From Pseudomonas silesiensis (GTDB taxonomy: Bacteria; Pseudomonadota; Gammaproteobacteria; Pseudomonadales; Pseudomonadaceae): a DNA stretch of 64,000 nucleotides. The notes below the pieces were generated by a model. It had not been told where the DNA came from and made no database searches. It saw only the letters and a program-made list of their open reading frames with translations. Shown piece by piece: positions 35,116 through 43,554 of this stretch; position 1 is the first letter of the stretch; each line of letters starts with the position of its first letter. The position numbers and the translations under genes are program-made. The stretch spans positions 3,926,501 to 3,990,500 of the forward strand of contig NZ_CP014870.1 of the NCBI RefSeq assembly GCF_001661075.1. Direction: 5' to 3'.

Positions 35116-37350
35116 ATGAACAATTGGCCACGCCTGGCGCTCAACGCCCTGGGACTGACTCTATCGCTGTCCGGCAGCGCGTTCGCGCAACTCGCCGCCG
35201 TCGACCCCGGCCCTTACACCTTCGCCACGGGGAAATTCCCCATGTGGTATGAGGACAACAACCAATTGAAGCTGGAGCTTTGCCAGTCCCGGGCCGCGAG
35301 CTCGCGGGTGCCGACCACCACCCCACCGTCCTTCATGTGCATCCTGGCGGCGGAACCGGGGGTCTACGACGACGCCCAGCCGATGGTCTTCCCCGACAAC
35401 TGGCCCGGAGAAGCCTTCTGGTTCGCGGCGGAGACCGCAATCCCGCAAGTGGGCAACAGCGGGTATGAACTGGAAGTGTATGTGGCCGCGGTCGAGGCGG
35501 CATTCGGCGCCGAAACTCCGGTGGAGGGTGATCAGGTCTCCTTCGCGCGGATTCGCCTGCGCGTCTCGGTGCCCACACCCGGGATCTATACCATCACCCA
35601 CCCTTACGGGGTGGAAACGATCAACGTCACCACCACGGGTCGGCGCGCCATCAACATGACCCGGGACATCGGCATCGGTGCGCCAGGTAACTTCAGCGGT
35701 GTGCTGAACGGCAACGTCGGCCCGTTCCTGCGTAGCGTCAACGGCCCCTACACCGAGATGAACCCGGACACCGGAACCGTCGAGACCTTCGTCGGCGATC
35801 CGAACCTCACCGAGCAGGTCACCGGCAGCCCCAACAACACCAACTTCGTGCGTATCCAGGGACCAGCCGGGACCATCGAGACCAACCTGTTCACCGTATC
35901 CGGCAAAGTCCTCGACAACCGTGCCCAGACCCCGGTGGAAATCGACCGCGCCACCTACCGGCGCACCGACACCGGCACGCGGGTCGAAGTCTTCGGCAAA
36001 TCGGGCAACGCGTCGAGCCTGTGCTTCCGCGAAAGCATTGCCCTGGTACCCGGCCCACCGCTGTCGCCGTGCCTGATCAACATGACCGGCGACAACAATG
36101 GCTTGTTCTTCGGCCAGCGTCAGTTCACCGGCAACGTGCCCCCGGTCGTGGTGGTCACCGCCACCAACCCGACAGGTACCACCCGGCCGACGGCAGTGTC
36201 GAGCAAGGTCACCGACGTGGTGAAAGTCCAGACCGCTCGCTACAACTGGAGCAATCACAGCCTGCTGATCGAGGCCACCTCCACTGACGAAGTGGCGGTA
36301 CCGGACATGGTCGCCCAGGGTTACGGACGTCTGTCGAAGACCGGCACCCTGCAACGCCTGACCGTTGCCGACCTGATGCAGCCACCGGCCACCGTGACGA
36401 TCAAATCCGCCGCGGGCGGCAGCGATACCGAGCCGGTCGTGGTCGTTGGTTCGGCCCCGGATACCGGCGAAAACCAGGCGCCGATAGCCGTGGCCGACAG
36501 CGGCAGCACCAGCTTCGGGGTGCCGATCACCCTCAGCCTGCTGGGCAACGACAGCGACCCGGACGGCGACACGCCACTGAGCATCACCGCGCTGACCCAA
36601 CCGGCCGCTGACCAGGGCACCGTCGCCTTGAGCGGCACGGCAGCGGTGGTCTATACCCCACCGGCCGTCGTCAATGCACCGCTGACCACGACCTTCACCT
36701 ACAAGGCGCAAGACGTCAAAGGCCTGGCTTCGAGCGCTCCGGCGACCGTGACCATCACCGTGGCGCCTAACCAGCCTCCGGTGGCCGTCGTCGACAGCAT
36801 CGCGACCCTGGGCGTGGCGGTACCGATCAACGTGCTGGCCAACGACACCGACCCGGAAGGCAACGTACCGTTAACCGTCGCCATCCAGACCCAGCCAGCG
36901 ACCGGTCGCGGCACCGTCAGCACTGACGGCACCGTGATCACCTACACCCCACCGGCCACGGTCACGACGGCCTTCACCACGACCTTCACCTACATCGCCA
37001 GGGACAGCTTCGGCGCCCAGTCGGCGCCGGCCACGGTCACGGTGCAAGTCTCGCCAAAACCGGCAGCGGAAACCTTCGCGGTGACCGCGGCCACGGTGAC
37101 GGCCCGTTCCAACAACCGCTTCAACTGGGACTTCTCGGGCACCTCATCGGTGACCACCGGCAACACCATCACCGTCCAGGTGACCACCCCGACCGGGCTG
37201 GTAACCCTCGGTACCACCACGGTGCCGTTGACCGGACGCTGGCGCCTGACCGTGAGCAACAGCACCACGGTGATCCCGTCGGCGAACCCGACAGCAACCA
37301 TCCGCTCCTCCCAGGGCACCGTGCGCACTGTCGCCGTCACCGTGCAGTAA
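35116..37350 (+). CDS. Secreted surface protein with Ig/cadherin-like repeats, second paralogue
   Basis: 744 residues; signal peptide ends SGSAFAQ. The N-terminal 280 residues repeat the domain of the preceding gene (AVDPGPYTF, FMCILAAEPGVYDDAQP, TITHPYGVETINV, VNGPYTEMNPDTG). After it come two bacterial Ig-like repeats of about 95 residues, each with NQAPIAVADS/NQPPVAVVDS, LxNDSDPDGD/LANDTDPEGN and YTPPA...TTTFTY signatures, then a terminal beta domain. The Asp-rich DxDxxG turns suggest calcium binding. CAGGAGG precedes the ATG at 35116. It is probably an elongated surface protein acting with the curlins. Function unproven. Confidence 0.85.
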   Translation: MNNWPRLALNALGLTLSLSGSAFAQLAAVDPGPYTFATGKFPMWYEDNNQLKLELCQSRAASSRVPTTTPPSFMCILAAEPGVYDDAQPMVFPDNWPGEAFWFAAETAIPQVGNSGYELEVYVAAVEAAFGAETPVEGDQVSFARIRLRVSVPTPGIYTITHPYGVETINVTTTGRRAINMTRDIGIGAPGNFSGVLNGNVGPFLRSVNGPYTEMNPDTGTVETFVGDPNLTEQVTGSPNNTNFVRIQGPAGTIETNLFTVSGKVLDNRAQTPVEIDRATYRRTDTGTRVEVFGKSGNASSLCFRESIALVPGPPLSPCLINMTGDNNGLFFGQRQFTGNVPPVVVVTATNPTGTTRPTAVSSKVTDVVKVQTARYNWSNHSLLIEATSTDEVAVPDMVAQGYGRLSKTGTLQRLTVADLMQPPATVTIKSAAGGSDTEPVVVVGSAPDTGENQAPIAVADSGSTSFGVPITLSLLGNDSDPDGDTPLSITALTQPAADQGTVALSGTAAVVYTPPAVVNAPLTTTFTYKAQDVKGLASSAPATVTITVAPNQPPVAVVDSIATLGVAVPINVLANDTDPEGNVPLTVAIQTQPATGRGTVSTDGTVITYTPPATVTTAFTTTFTYIARDSFGAQSAPATVTVQVSPKPAAETFAVTAATVTARSNNRFNWDFSGTSSVTTGNTITVQVTTPTGLVTLGTTTVPLTGRWRLTVSNSTTVIPSANPTATIRSSQGTVRTVAVTVQ

Positions 37351-37356
37351 GCCCTC

Positions 37357-37385
37357 GCCCCACCGATCTGGCCGATCGGTGGGGC
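37357..37385 (+). promoter_or_regulatory. Strong stem-loop between the Ig-like gene and the CsgB-like gene
   Basis: GCCCCACCGATC and GATCGGTGGGGC form a perfect 12-base stem with a 5-base loop (TGGCC), 6 bases after the stop at 37350. No T-run follows. It may be a partial terminator or an RNA stabiliser that sets different curlin and surface-protein levels. Confidence 0.6.
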
Positions 37386-37410
37386 AGGCCTCTTTCCCAA
37401 GGACGCCACC

Positions 37411-37872
37411 ATGAAAAAATCGACCGCCACCCTGCTCTGCCTGCTTCTGCTTTGCAGCAGTGCGGGCGTGCGCGCCGATGATTTGATGGAGAACGACGAC
37501 CTGGCGCCCGCAGCCGACCTCGGCGAGTGGCCAGCGCCGATCGGCCAGCAAGCGCTGATCGACCAGAACGGCCAGGCCAACGTCGCGCTGCTGCAACAGA
37601 ACGGCCAGTCGCTGCTGGGTCACATTGTCCAGTCGGGGAGCAATCAGGAAGCGTTCATCCTGCAGCAAGGCAGCGACCTGATGGCCCTGATCACCCAGCA
37701 AGGTTCGGGCAACAACGCCGGGATCACGCAAAACGGCAGCCACAACCGCGCGCAGATTTCCCAGAACGGCAACAACAACGACGCCAGCATCGACCAGGCC
37801 GGCACGGGGCTTTCCAGCGCCGTGACCCAGTCGGGGAACGGCATGAGCGTTTCGGTCAAACAGTATCGCTAA
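37411..37872 (+). CDS. csgB: CsgB-like curlin nucleator / minor curlin
   Basis: 153 residues with a signal peptide (MKKSTATLLCLLLLCSSAGVRA). The mature part is a series of curlin repeats of the form QxGxxNxAxxxQ: DQNGQANVALLQQ, QSGSNQEAFILQQ, QQGSGNNAGITQ, QNGSHNRAQISQ, QNGNNNDASIDQ and a degenerate last one ending VKQYR. Size equals E. coli CsgB, and the basic C-terminal end also resembles CsgB. CsgB seeds CsgA polymerisation at the outer membrane. It precedes the large curlin by 27 bases. Confidence 0.85.
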   Translation: MKKSTATLLCLLLLCSSAGVRADDLMENDDLAPAADLGEWPAPIGQQALIDQNGQANVALLQQNGQSLLGHIVQSGSNQEAFILQQGSDLMALITQQGSGNNAGITQNGSHNRAQISQNGNNNDASIDQAGTGLSSAVTQSGNGMSVSVKQYR

Positions 37873-37899
37873 AGCACTGCACCACTTGGAGGTTTCATC

Positions 37900-39348
37900 A
37901 TGTTCAAACTGACGCCCCTTACCGCCGCCATCCTGGTCATTGTCAGTGCCCAGGCGATGGCCGACGACAGCCTTTCCACCCAGAACCAGGTCGGTACCGC
38001 CAACATCGCCGAGGTGACGCAAATCCAGGCCAGTTTCAGTACCGCCACCCAGACCCAACTCGGCGAAGGCAACAACGCGGCCGCCAAGCAAGAAGGTGCC
38101 ACCGGCACCATTACCCAGGATCAGGTCGGTGACTTCAACGCCGGTTATGCCGAGCAGCTGTACGAAAACGGCAGCACCATCGTCCAGCAACAGGTCGGCG
38201 CCTTGAACATCACCCATGCCAGCCAGTCGATAGGCGCACTTGGCGCCAACCAGGCGTTGCAGCAACAGCAAGGCACCGGCAACTTCTCTTTCATTTACCA
38301 GGAAGGCCAGGACGGCAATACCGCCACCACCTCGCAGCTGGGTGACAGCAACGAAGCCAACGTCGAGCAAATCGTGTCCGGTACCGGCAACAACGCGACG
38401 GTCATCCAATACGGCACCGCCAACTACGGCACCGGCGAACAGATCGAGCACGTGGCCGGGCAGATCAATATCAATCAGGCCGGCGAAAGCAACTATGCCT
38501 ATGGCCACCAGACCTTGGGCAACGGCGGCACCGTGACCATCAACCAACTGGGCGACATGAACGGCAGCGAAGTCTGGCAAGACACCCAACTCGCCAGCCA
38601 GGCCACCGTCGACCAGATCGGTACAGCCAACGAAACCATCGTCGACCAGAGCTTCGGCGAAAACAACGTCGCCCAGGTTCTGCAAGTCGGCGACCTCAAC
38701 GCGATCTACGCCGACCAGTTCGAGTCCGTCGGCTCGACCCTGGCGCTGTACCAACAGGGCACCGGCAACGTGCACTTCACCTACCAGAGCGGCGACAGCC
38801 ATGTGCTCAATGCCAACTCGGTGGGTAACGACAACAAGGTCTATGCCAGCAACTGGAAAGGCCCGCAAGCCGGTGGCCAGTTCGGCAGCAACCAGCGTGC
38901 GACCGTCAACCAGCTCGGCAGCAACAACATCGCCAGCTTCACCCAGGATGGCGCCGGCCACATCATGACCACCAACCAGGCCGGTACCGGCAACAAGACC
39001 ACCGTCAGCCAGGCCGACACCTACAACGAGCTGTACTTCGACCAGAACGGCAGCGACAACATCCTCATCGCCTCGCAACGCGGCCTCACCAACCTGGCCC
39101 AGGGCACCAGCACCGGTATGGGCAACAGCACCGAGTACGACCAGTCGGGCACAAGCAACCAGGCCTTCACTACACAATATGGGGATGATAACCAGATCGT
39201 TGTGAAACAGGCTGACACCATGAACGTGGCGTATGTGACCCAAGGCGGGACGGGGAACATTGCCAATGTTGACCAGAGTGGGATGACGCAGATGGCGACT
39301 GTTCAGCAGTATGGGACGGGTAACCAGGCGACTGTTCTGCAGCAATGA
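37900..39348 (+). CDS. csgA: Large CsgA-like major curlin with about twenty repeats
   Basis: 482 residues, three times the length of E. coli CsgA. The signal peptide ends SAQAMADD. The rest is built from about 20 curlin-type repeats of 20-24 residues marked by Q(x)GxxNxA...Q (for example QVGTANIAEVTQ, QLGDSNEANVEQ, QLGSNNIASFTQ, QYGTGNQATVLQQ). Repeats near residues 100-250 are less regular. The last roughly 60 codons use GGG, GTT and ACT far more than the GGC/GTC/ACC of the preceding 420. It ends the sigma-54 operon, with a terminator just after it. GGAGG precedes the ATG. It should form extracellular amyloid fibres through the CsgG pore. Confidence 0.88.
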   Translation: MFKLTPLTAAILVIVSAQAMADDSLSTQNQVGTANIAEVTQIQASFSTATQTQLGEGNNAAAKQEGATGTITQDQVGDFNAGYAEQLYENGSTIVQQQVGALNITHASQSIGALGANQALQQQQGTGNFSFIYQEGQDGNTATTSQLGDSNEANVEQIVSGTGNNATVIQYGTANYGTGEQIEHVAGQININQAGESNYAYGHQTLGNGGTVTINQLGDMNGSEVWQDTQLASQATVDQIGTANETIVDQSFGENNVAQVLQVGDLNAIYADQFESVGSTLALYQQGTGNVHFTYQSGDSHVLNANSVGNDNKVYASNWKGPQAGGQFGSNQRATVNQLGSNNIASFTQDGAGHIMTTNQAGTGNKTTVSQADTYNELYFDQNGSDNILIASQRGLTNLAQGTSTGMGNSTEYDQSGTSNQAFTTQYGDDNQIVVKQADTMNVAYVTQGGTGNIANVDQSGMTQMATVQQYGTGNQATVLQQ

Positions 39349-39361
39349 TTGTAGGGTTGTG

Positions 39362-39399
39362 AAAAACCGCGAGCCTGGGTGCAGGATCGCGGTTTTTTT
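39362..39399 (+). terminator. Intrinsic terminator of the curlin operon
   Basis: AAAAACCGCGA and TCGCGGTTTTTTT enclose a short loop, with a run of seven T immediately after the stem and 14 bases after the csgA stop. Confidence 0.85.
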
Positions 39400-39417
39400 A
39401 TGGCTGACGCGGTTGCG

Positions 39418-39455
39418 TAGGAGCGAGCGGTGCGACGATTCGACTTGCCCGCGAA
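39418..39455. repeat. REP arm after the curlin terminator
   Basis: TAGGAGCGAGCGGTGCGACG followed by ATTCGACTTGCCCGCGAAG is a REP unit of the same family as others here. Confidence 0.55.
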
Positions 39456-39498
39456 GAACGATAACGCGGTCTACCTGACGATCTCTTGTAGTGACTGT

Positions 39499-39861
39499 TT
39501 AGTCTTGAGGATCGAGGTTATCCAGTGCCCGGTTGACTGTCAGATCAGCCAGCATGATGACCTGCTGGATGCCCAACACCATGCTGCGCTGCGGCCCATC
39601 TACAAAGGTCGCGAAGTCACTGGCCATGACGCTCGCCGACGCCAGCGACTCACAGGCGTGTGCCAACAGGCTTTCGGTGTCGATGTCCGGGGCGATGATG
39701 AACATTGTGCTGGGTTTGCGGGGTGTGCAGGTTTTGAGAATGGCGGGTTTGAGGCGAAGGTTGGAGGCGCGGGCGGCGGTAGTGCTTTCGCTTTGTGATT
39801 CTGGGGGATTCGGTGTCGGTTTGGGTATGGTGAAGATCCTGTAGAAAAATGAAACCACCAT
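39499..39861 (-). CDS. DUF6124-type small protein, start uncertain
   Basis: 120 residues. The C-terminal part (STMFIIAPDIDTESLLAHAC, ESLASASVMASDFATF, MLADLTVNRALDNLDP) is of a Pseudomonas-specific family of unknown function (DUF6124, from memory). The expected start, by its ribosome site AGGATCTTCACC, falls on the codon ATA at 39828-39826 instead of ATG. The nearest in-frame ATG is at 39861, with a poorly spaced AGG. Either the longer form is made, or the gene has lost its start. It is AT-richer than its neighbours. Confidence 0.55.
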   Translation of the reverse strand: MVVSFFYRIFTIPKPTPNPPESQSESTTAARASNLRLKPAILKTCTPRKPSTMFIIAPDIDTESLLAHACESLASASVMASDFATFVDGPQRSMVLGIQQVIMLADLTVNRALDNLDPQD

Positions 39862-39869
39862 GACCTGTC

Positions 39870-40152
39870 GCTAAACAAGCAAGGGTGGCGGCTGTACGAA
39901 GGTTAGCGAACCGGTACAGGTAAACCCGGCAGACCCGAAAGTCTCCGACGCACAGCCGCCATGATCAAATTGCAGACATAGAAGCCTGCAATGAGGACTG
40001 AAGTGCTGTTGCTCCCTGTAACTGTTCGGATCGCTAAACCCGATCGCTGAATTTGCAGCGATAGGGCAACGATAAAGACCAGGGACAAAGCGCACAAGCC
40101 GGCGGATTCTGGCGTAGTTGTAGGCAATGGCGCAAGGTGATGTAGCCTTCAA
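39870..40152. other. Recurrent element upstream of DUF6124 genes
   Basis: This 280-base segment contains a 93-codon minus-strand frame (MKATSPCAIAYNYARIRRLV...). I recall it, with nearly the same sequence, in front of many DUF6124 genes in Pseudomonas, where it is sometimes annotated as a protein. It is more likely a conserved DNA or RNA element carried with that gene. Recall only; no search was possible. Confidence 0.4.
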
Positions 40153-40199
40153 GTCGGTCCTACAGACAACTGCTTGAACCCATAAAAGTCGGGTTGGCT

Positions 40200-40300
40200 G
40201 TCAGCCGCCTTCGCGAGCAAGGGTTCCAGGTGTATCCGTGAAATCAGGTCGGCTGTCAGGCCGTCTTCGCGGGCAAGCCTCGCTCCTACAGGGGTCCGGG
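40200..40300. repeat. REP elements near the IS110 element
   Basis: Degenerate REP copies: GCCTTCGCGAGCAAGGGTTC at about 40208 and GTCTTCGCGGGCAAGCCTCG at about 40262, the second followed by CTCCTACAGG. No gene lies in 40153-40397. Confidence 0.55.
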
Positions 40301-40397
40301 TACACCCGCGCTCTTCACCACTCATCAGGCCGAGCGTTAGCTCGCCTGCAGCTCTTGATTTTGATCCACCCGCCCCTTCATGCCCTGAGCCTTTCCG

Positions 40398-41669
40398 TCA
40401 ACCCGAAGCTTCCTCCATTGGTATCTCTATCAATGTTGATCCCCGGCGTATCAAAGCCTGCAGGTAAGCCTTTTCGTCATAGACGGTGCTGGTTTTCCAG
40501 CACCGATAAACGATTCTGATCCACTTGAAAGCGAGCCCTCTGAGAGTCGCTTGGTATGAGCAGCCTTTCGCCCGCTGCTGCCGATAATAGGCCTCGGCCC
40601 ATGTGGATTGAGTGATGCTGTGAGCGGCCCATTCGACAAAGGTCTGGCGCAAGAAAGTTGAGCATTGGTAGCGCCAATACACGAGTTTCTTTTTTCCGCT
40701 ACGCTGGGTAACCGGTGCGATTCCGGCATATCGCTGCATCGCACTGGCGTCGTTAAATCGATCTCGCTGCTCACCAAAAGCCACCATCAGGCGCGGTGCA
40801 AGATGTTGGCCGGCTCCAGGCAGTGCCTTAAAAATCGGGTAATCGGCCAAGGTGTTGGCCGTTTCTTCGATCTCGCGATCAAAATCCTTGATGATGGCAA
40901 GGAGCCCTTTGAGTTGCGACGCCAAGGCCGTCGCGTACAGCTGTGAAGGACGTATCACCCCCGGATCCTGCGTCAGAGGAATCGCTTTGCTGATGATTTC
41001 CCAGCGCGCTTGATTGAGCTGAGAGCGACGAGCGTTGTGCTCGTTAAAGAACTTGAGAAAGGCACTCTGGCGAGATCGCTGGATGTGGTCAAGCGTGGGC
41101 CAGCACATCAGAAAGTCACAGAACATCACGGTGTCATGATCGCTAAACAGTTCCAGGGCCAATGGATAGTACTGTTTGAGCGTGCAGATCAAGCGGTTGC
41201 CCATCCTCACTCGCTCGTTGACCAGTGCGCGCCGATGTTCCGTCAGGCTGGCCAAAACACGCATGGCAGGGCTTTGCGGCATCAATTGGGGGAACCGAAG
41301 GGGATAAGTGAGCAACAACTCGAGAGCCCATTGAGCATCGGTCGGATCATCCTTGGCGCCGCTGCCAATAAAGGTTTTACGATGTTTGGCCAACGTGCTC
41401 GGATTAATCGGAAACAGGCAGAAAAACTCGTACTTTTGCAGGGCCGCCACCAACGGGCCCTTGTTGAGTTCAAGCGCAATTGCAATCGGAGCACCGTAGC
41501 GCTCAAACAACGATTTCGCCCAACGATCAATCGATTGGGGCGTGTGGTCGATTACTGAGAAGTGCCGTCGGGTTTCCCCCGCGACCTGCAAACACACGTC
41601 GTGCTTAATATCTGCCCAATCTATTCCGACATAAGCAGTGAATTTCTGAGACAGGAGCGTTTGCATCAA
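40398..41669 (-). mobile_element. IS110-family transposase gene (element ends not resolved)
   Basis: 423 residues, intact. The N-terminal RuvC-like DEDD domain shows YVGIDWADIKHDVC, ALELNKGPL and GAKDDPTDAQWA. The C-terminal Transposase_20 domain has FKALPGAGQHLAPRLMVAFG and QRYAGIAPVTQRSGKK with the conserved Ser. This is an IS110-family recombinase, which acts with a bridge RNA encoded in the element's non-coding end and leaves little or no terminal repeat. The gene interrupts the region between the curlin operon and the secretion operon. Start codons at 41669 and 41666 are both possible. Confidence 0.88.
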
Positions 41670-41960
41670 CCACCTCCACAGGCGCTAAAGTACATGCAGG
41701 GACATGCATGCTTGCGTCCAGCGAAAGCGATATAGAGAGCCGTGTCGGGCTTTCCCTGAGTATTCGTTAAAGGGCGCAAGCGCACCTGGGGGCTCGAAGA
41801 TGAAGGGGTAATCATCGAGTGCTTGGGAGGCATATTCGTAGCCCACAGGTGCATGTTCCTTCTCGGATCAAGACTGACTTCGAGACATCGAAGTATGGAA
41901 GAAGAAGGAACAGACAACCTATATCGGGAGGCTGAGTGGAGGTGTTCATCCGGGGAGTGG
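41670..41960 (-). ncRNA. Candidate bridge-RNA region of the IS110 element
   Basis: The non-coding stretch 5' of the transposase is where IS110-group elements carry their bridge RNA, transcribed in the same direction. It contains a nested structure: GTTCCTTCT (41855-41863) pairs with AGAAGGAAC (41903-41911) and encloses CTTCGA-GACA-TCGAAG. Boundaries and guide loops were not resolved by eye. Confidence 0.4.
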
Positions 41961-42200
41961 CGCGCAGCGCCGTTCGACGCAGTCGAACACGCTGCATGTA
42001 GGTCGTAGCGAAGCAGACCGGAGGGCAGTGTCCCCGGATGGACACCGGAGCGAAGGCACCCCGAGCCTTAGCGAGGGGCCGGACGCCGGGGCGAGACCTT
42101 TGGTTCCTTTGGGGCGTTTGCCAAAGGGACTCGCCGTAAGGGCGAAACCATAAGCGGCCGTTACCGCAGCAACGGATATGTACTCAACCAACAAGAACCT
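41961..42200. repeat. Recurrent Pseudomonas intergenic repeat
   Basis: The segment includes GGGCGAGACCTTTGGTTCCT, GACTCGCCGTAAGGGCGAAA and GCGGCCGTTACCGCAGCAAC. I recall this combination as a widespread intergenic repeat in Pseudomonas, often next to insertion sequences. It contains no gene. Confidence 0.5.
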
Positions 42201-42223
42201 GGTCGGCCCGAAGGCCGCCACGT

Positions 42224-43090
42224 TCACTCATCCCCACCCTCTGGCACCACCTTGGCCTGGGTCAAATACCGATCCAGCGTCTCATCCTGCACCAGCGCCG
42301 TCTTGTCCCCCGCCACCTGCCACATCTTGCGTTCAATCCCCTGGGCCAACAGATGCCCCACCGCCGCCTCGATCGCCGACAACACACACAACTGCGCCGG
42401 CTCGTTCGTGGTGTACCCGACCTCGGCCTCAAGCAACTTCTTGAACTCGATAAACTTGAACACCCCGGCACTGCGCGCCACGGAGTAGATGGTCTTGCTG
42501 GTCATCACGTTGGCCAGGATCTGCCCGCTGCGCACATCCACCGCCCGCAGGTTCACCGTGACCTGATCCACCCGATATTCGCGAGAAATGTCGATGCCCA
42601 GGTAACCGGCCCCTTCCCCGCCGCTGCGCACGTTGGTGTCGTACGCAATGATCCCGCCCTCGAGCATCATGTTCGCCGCCTGCAAGGGCGGCAACTCACC
42701 CTGGATATTCATCGGCGTATTCGGCTTTTTCTGCGAGGCGCGGATGATCTTGCGTTCGGTCAGCAGGTTCTGCAGCCCCTCGCGTTCCAGCACCACGAAC
42801 CAGCCGCTGGCCTGCATCGCGTCCATCAACATGCTCGCCGCGCCCTGGGTCACGCTGGTGGAAAAGGAACTGGCCGGGGTCGGTTTGTACTGCCCGGTCT
42901 GATCCCGGAAGCCGTACACCACCGCCATCAACCGGCCCTTGGGTCGTGGCATGTTCAGCAAGTCGTAATAGGTCGACGCCCGAGGTGTCAGGGTCGGGGT
43001 TTCGGTGTCGTGCTCCGCCGACATCGGCTCGCGCAGACTGCACCCTTGTAATGCCGCCAACATCAGCCCTAGCGCTATTATCTTTTTCAT
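42224..43090 (-). CDS. csgG: Curli secretion channel lipoprotein CsgG
   Basis: 288 residues. Lipobox LQGC at about residue 17; the typical CsgG sequence VVYGFRDQTGQYKPTPAS, then SFSTSVTQGAASMLMDAM, VLEREGLQNLLTERKIIR and GIIAYDTNV. It forms the outer-membrane pore for curlins. Last gene of the operon, 29 bases after csgF. The ATG at 43090 opens the lipoprotein signal; the longer frame to 43123 runs into csgF. The nonameric channel works with CsgE and CsgF, both encoded just upstream. Confidence 0.93.
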   Translation of the reverse strand: MKKIIALGLMLAALQGCSLREPMSAEHDTETPTLTPRASTYYDLLNMPRPKGRLMAVVYGFRDQTGQYKPTPASSFSTSVTQGAASMLMDAMQASGWFVVLEREGLQNLLTERKIIRASQKKPNTPMNIQGELPPLQAANMMLEGGIIAYDTNVRSGGEGAGYLGIDISREYRVDQVTVNLRAVDVRSGQILANVMTSKTIYSVARSAGVFKFIEFKKLLEAEVGYTTNEPAQLCVLSAIEAAVGHLLAQGIERKMWQVAGDKTALVQDETLDRYLTQAKVVPEGGDE

Positions 43091-43119
43091 GTCCTTGACT
43101 CCCCATTGACCGAGTCCCC

Positions 43120-43554
43120 TCAAGGGGCCAGGCCATTCACCTGGATTTCCGAAATTTCACCGGTCGCTCGGTCGGTCACTTCAATAGTCAGTGCGCCGGA
43201 GTCGTCGATGACGTTGACGATAAAAGCGTCGGTGGACAGGCTCCCCGTGTTGCCGGTGGAGATGTTGTCCAGCAACTGTCCCAGCAACCGCGATTGCAAC
43301 TGGCTGCTGAAGCGTTCGAGGGCTGAGGTCCCGGCCAGGGAAGCCCGGTCTTTCAAGTCCGGATCGTCGTAATCGTTTTGCGACTGGGCTTTGTTGAGCA
43401 GCCAGGTTCCGTTCAACGGGTTGCCGCCGAACGTCGGGTTGACCGGTGTGTACACCAGCTCCGTGGCCTGGACCAGACCGCCGCTGGCCAGCCCGAGCAA
43501 CCAGATACCGGCCCATGACAGCCCGGGGCGGTGCAACAATGTTCTCGTTTTCAT
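43120..43554 (-). CDS. csgF: Curli assembly factor CsgF
   Basis: 144 residues. The mature N-terminus, VYTPVNPTFGGNPLNGTWLL, is the CsgF hallmark that inserts in the CsgG pore. It follows a signal peptide ending LVQA-TE, and a C-terminal beta region closes the protein. It couples the pore to the CsgB nucleator. Its start overlaps the csgE stop (ATGA). Confidence 0.92.
   Translation of the reverse strand: MKTRTLLHRPGLSWAGIWLLGLASGGLVQATELVYTPVNPTFGGNPLNGTWLLNKAQSQNDYDDPDLKDRASLAGTSALERFSSQLQSRLLGQLLDNISTGNTGSLSTDAFIVNVIDDSGALTIEVTDRATGEISEIQVNGLAP

Noticed and set aside
37144..39345. 733-codon minus-strand frame opposite the curlin genes
   Set aside because: It is a shadow of the curlin repeats, which are certain; its Val/Gly/Asp-rich composition follows from the repeats.
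39871..40152. 93-codon minus-strand frame read as a protein
   Set aside because: I think it is a conserved non-coding element; composition and position upstream of DUF6124 genes argue against a protein.
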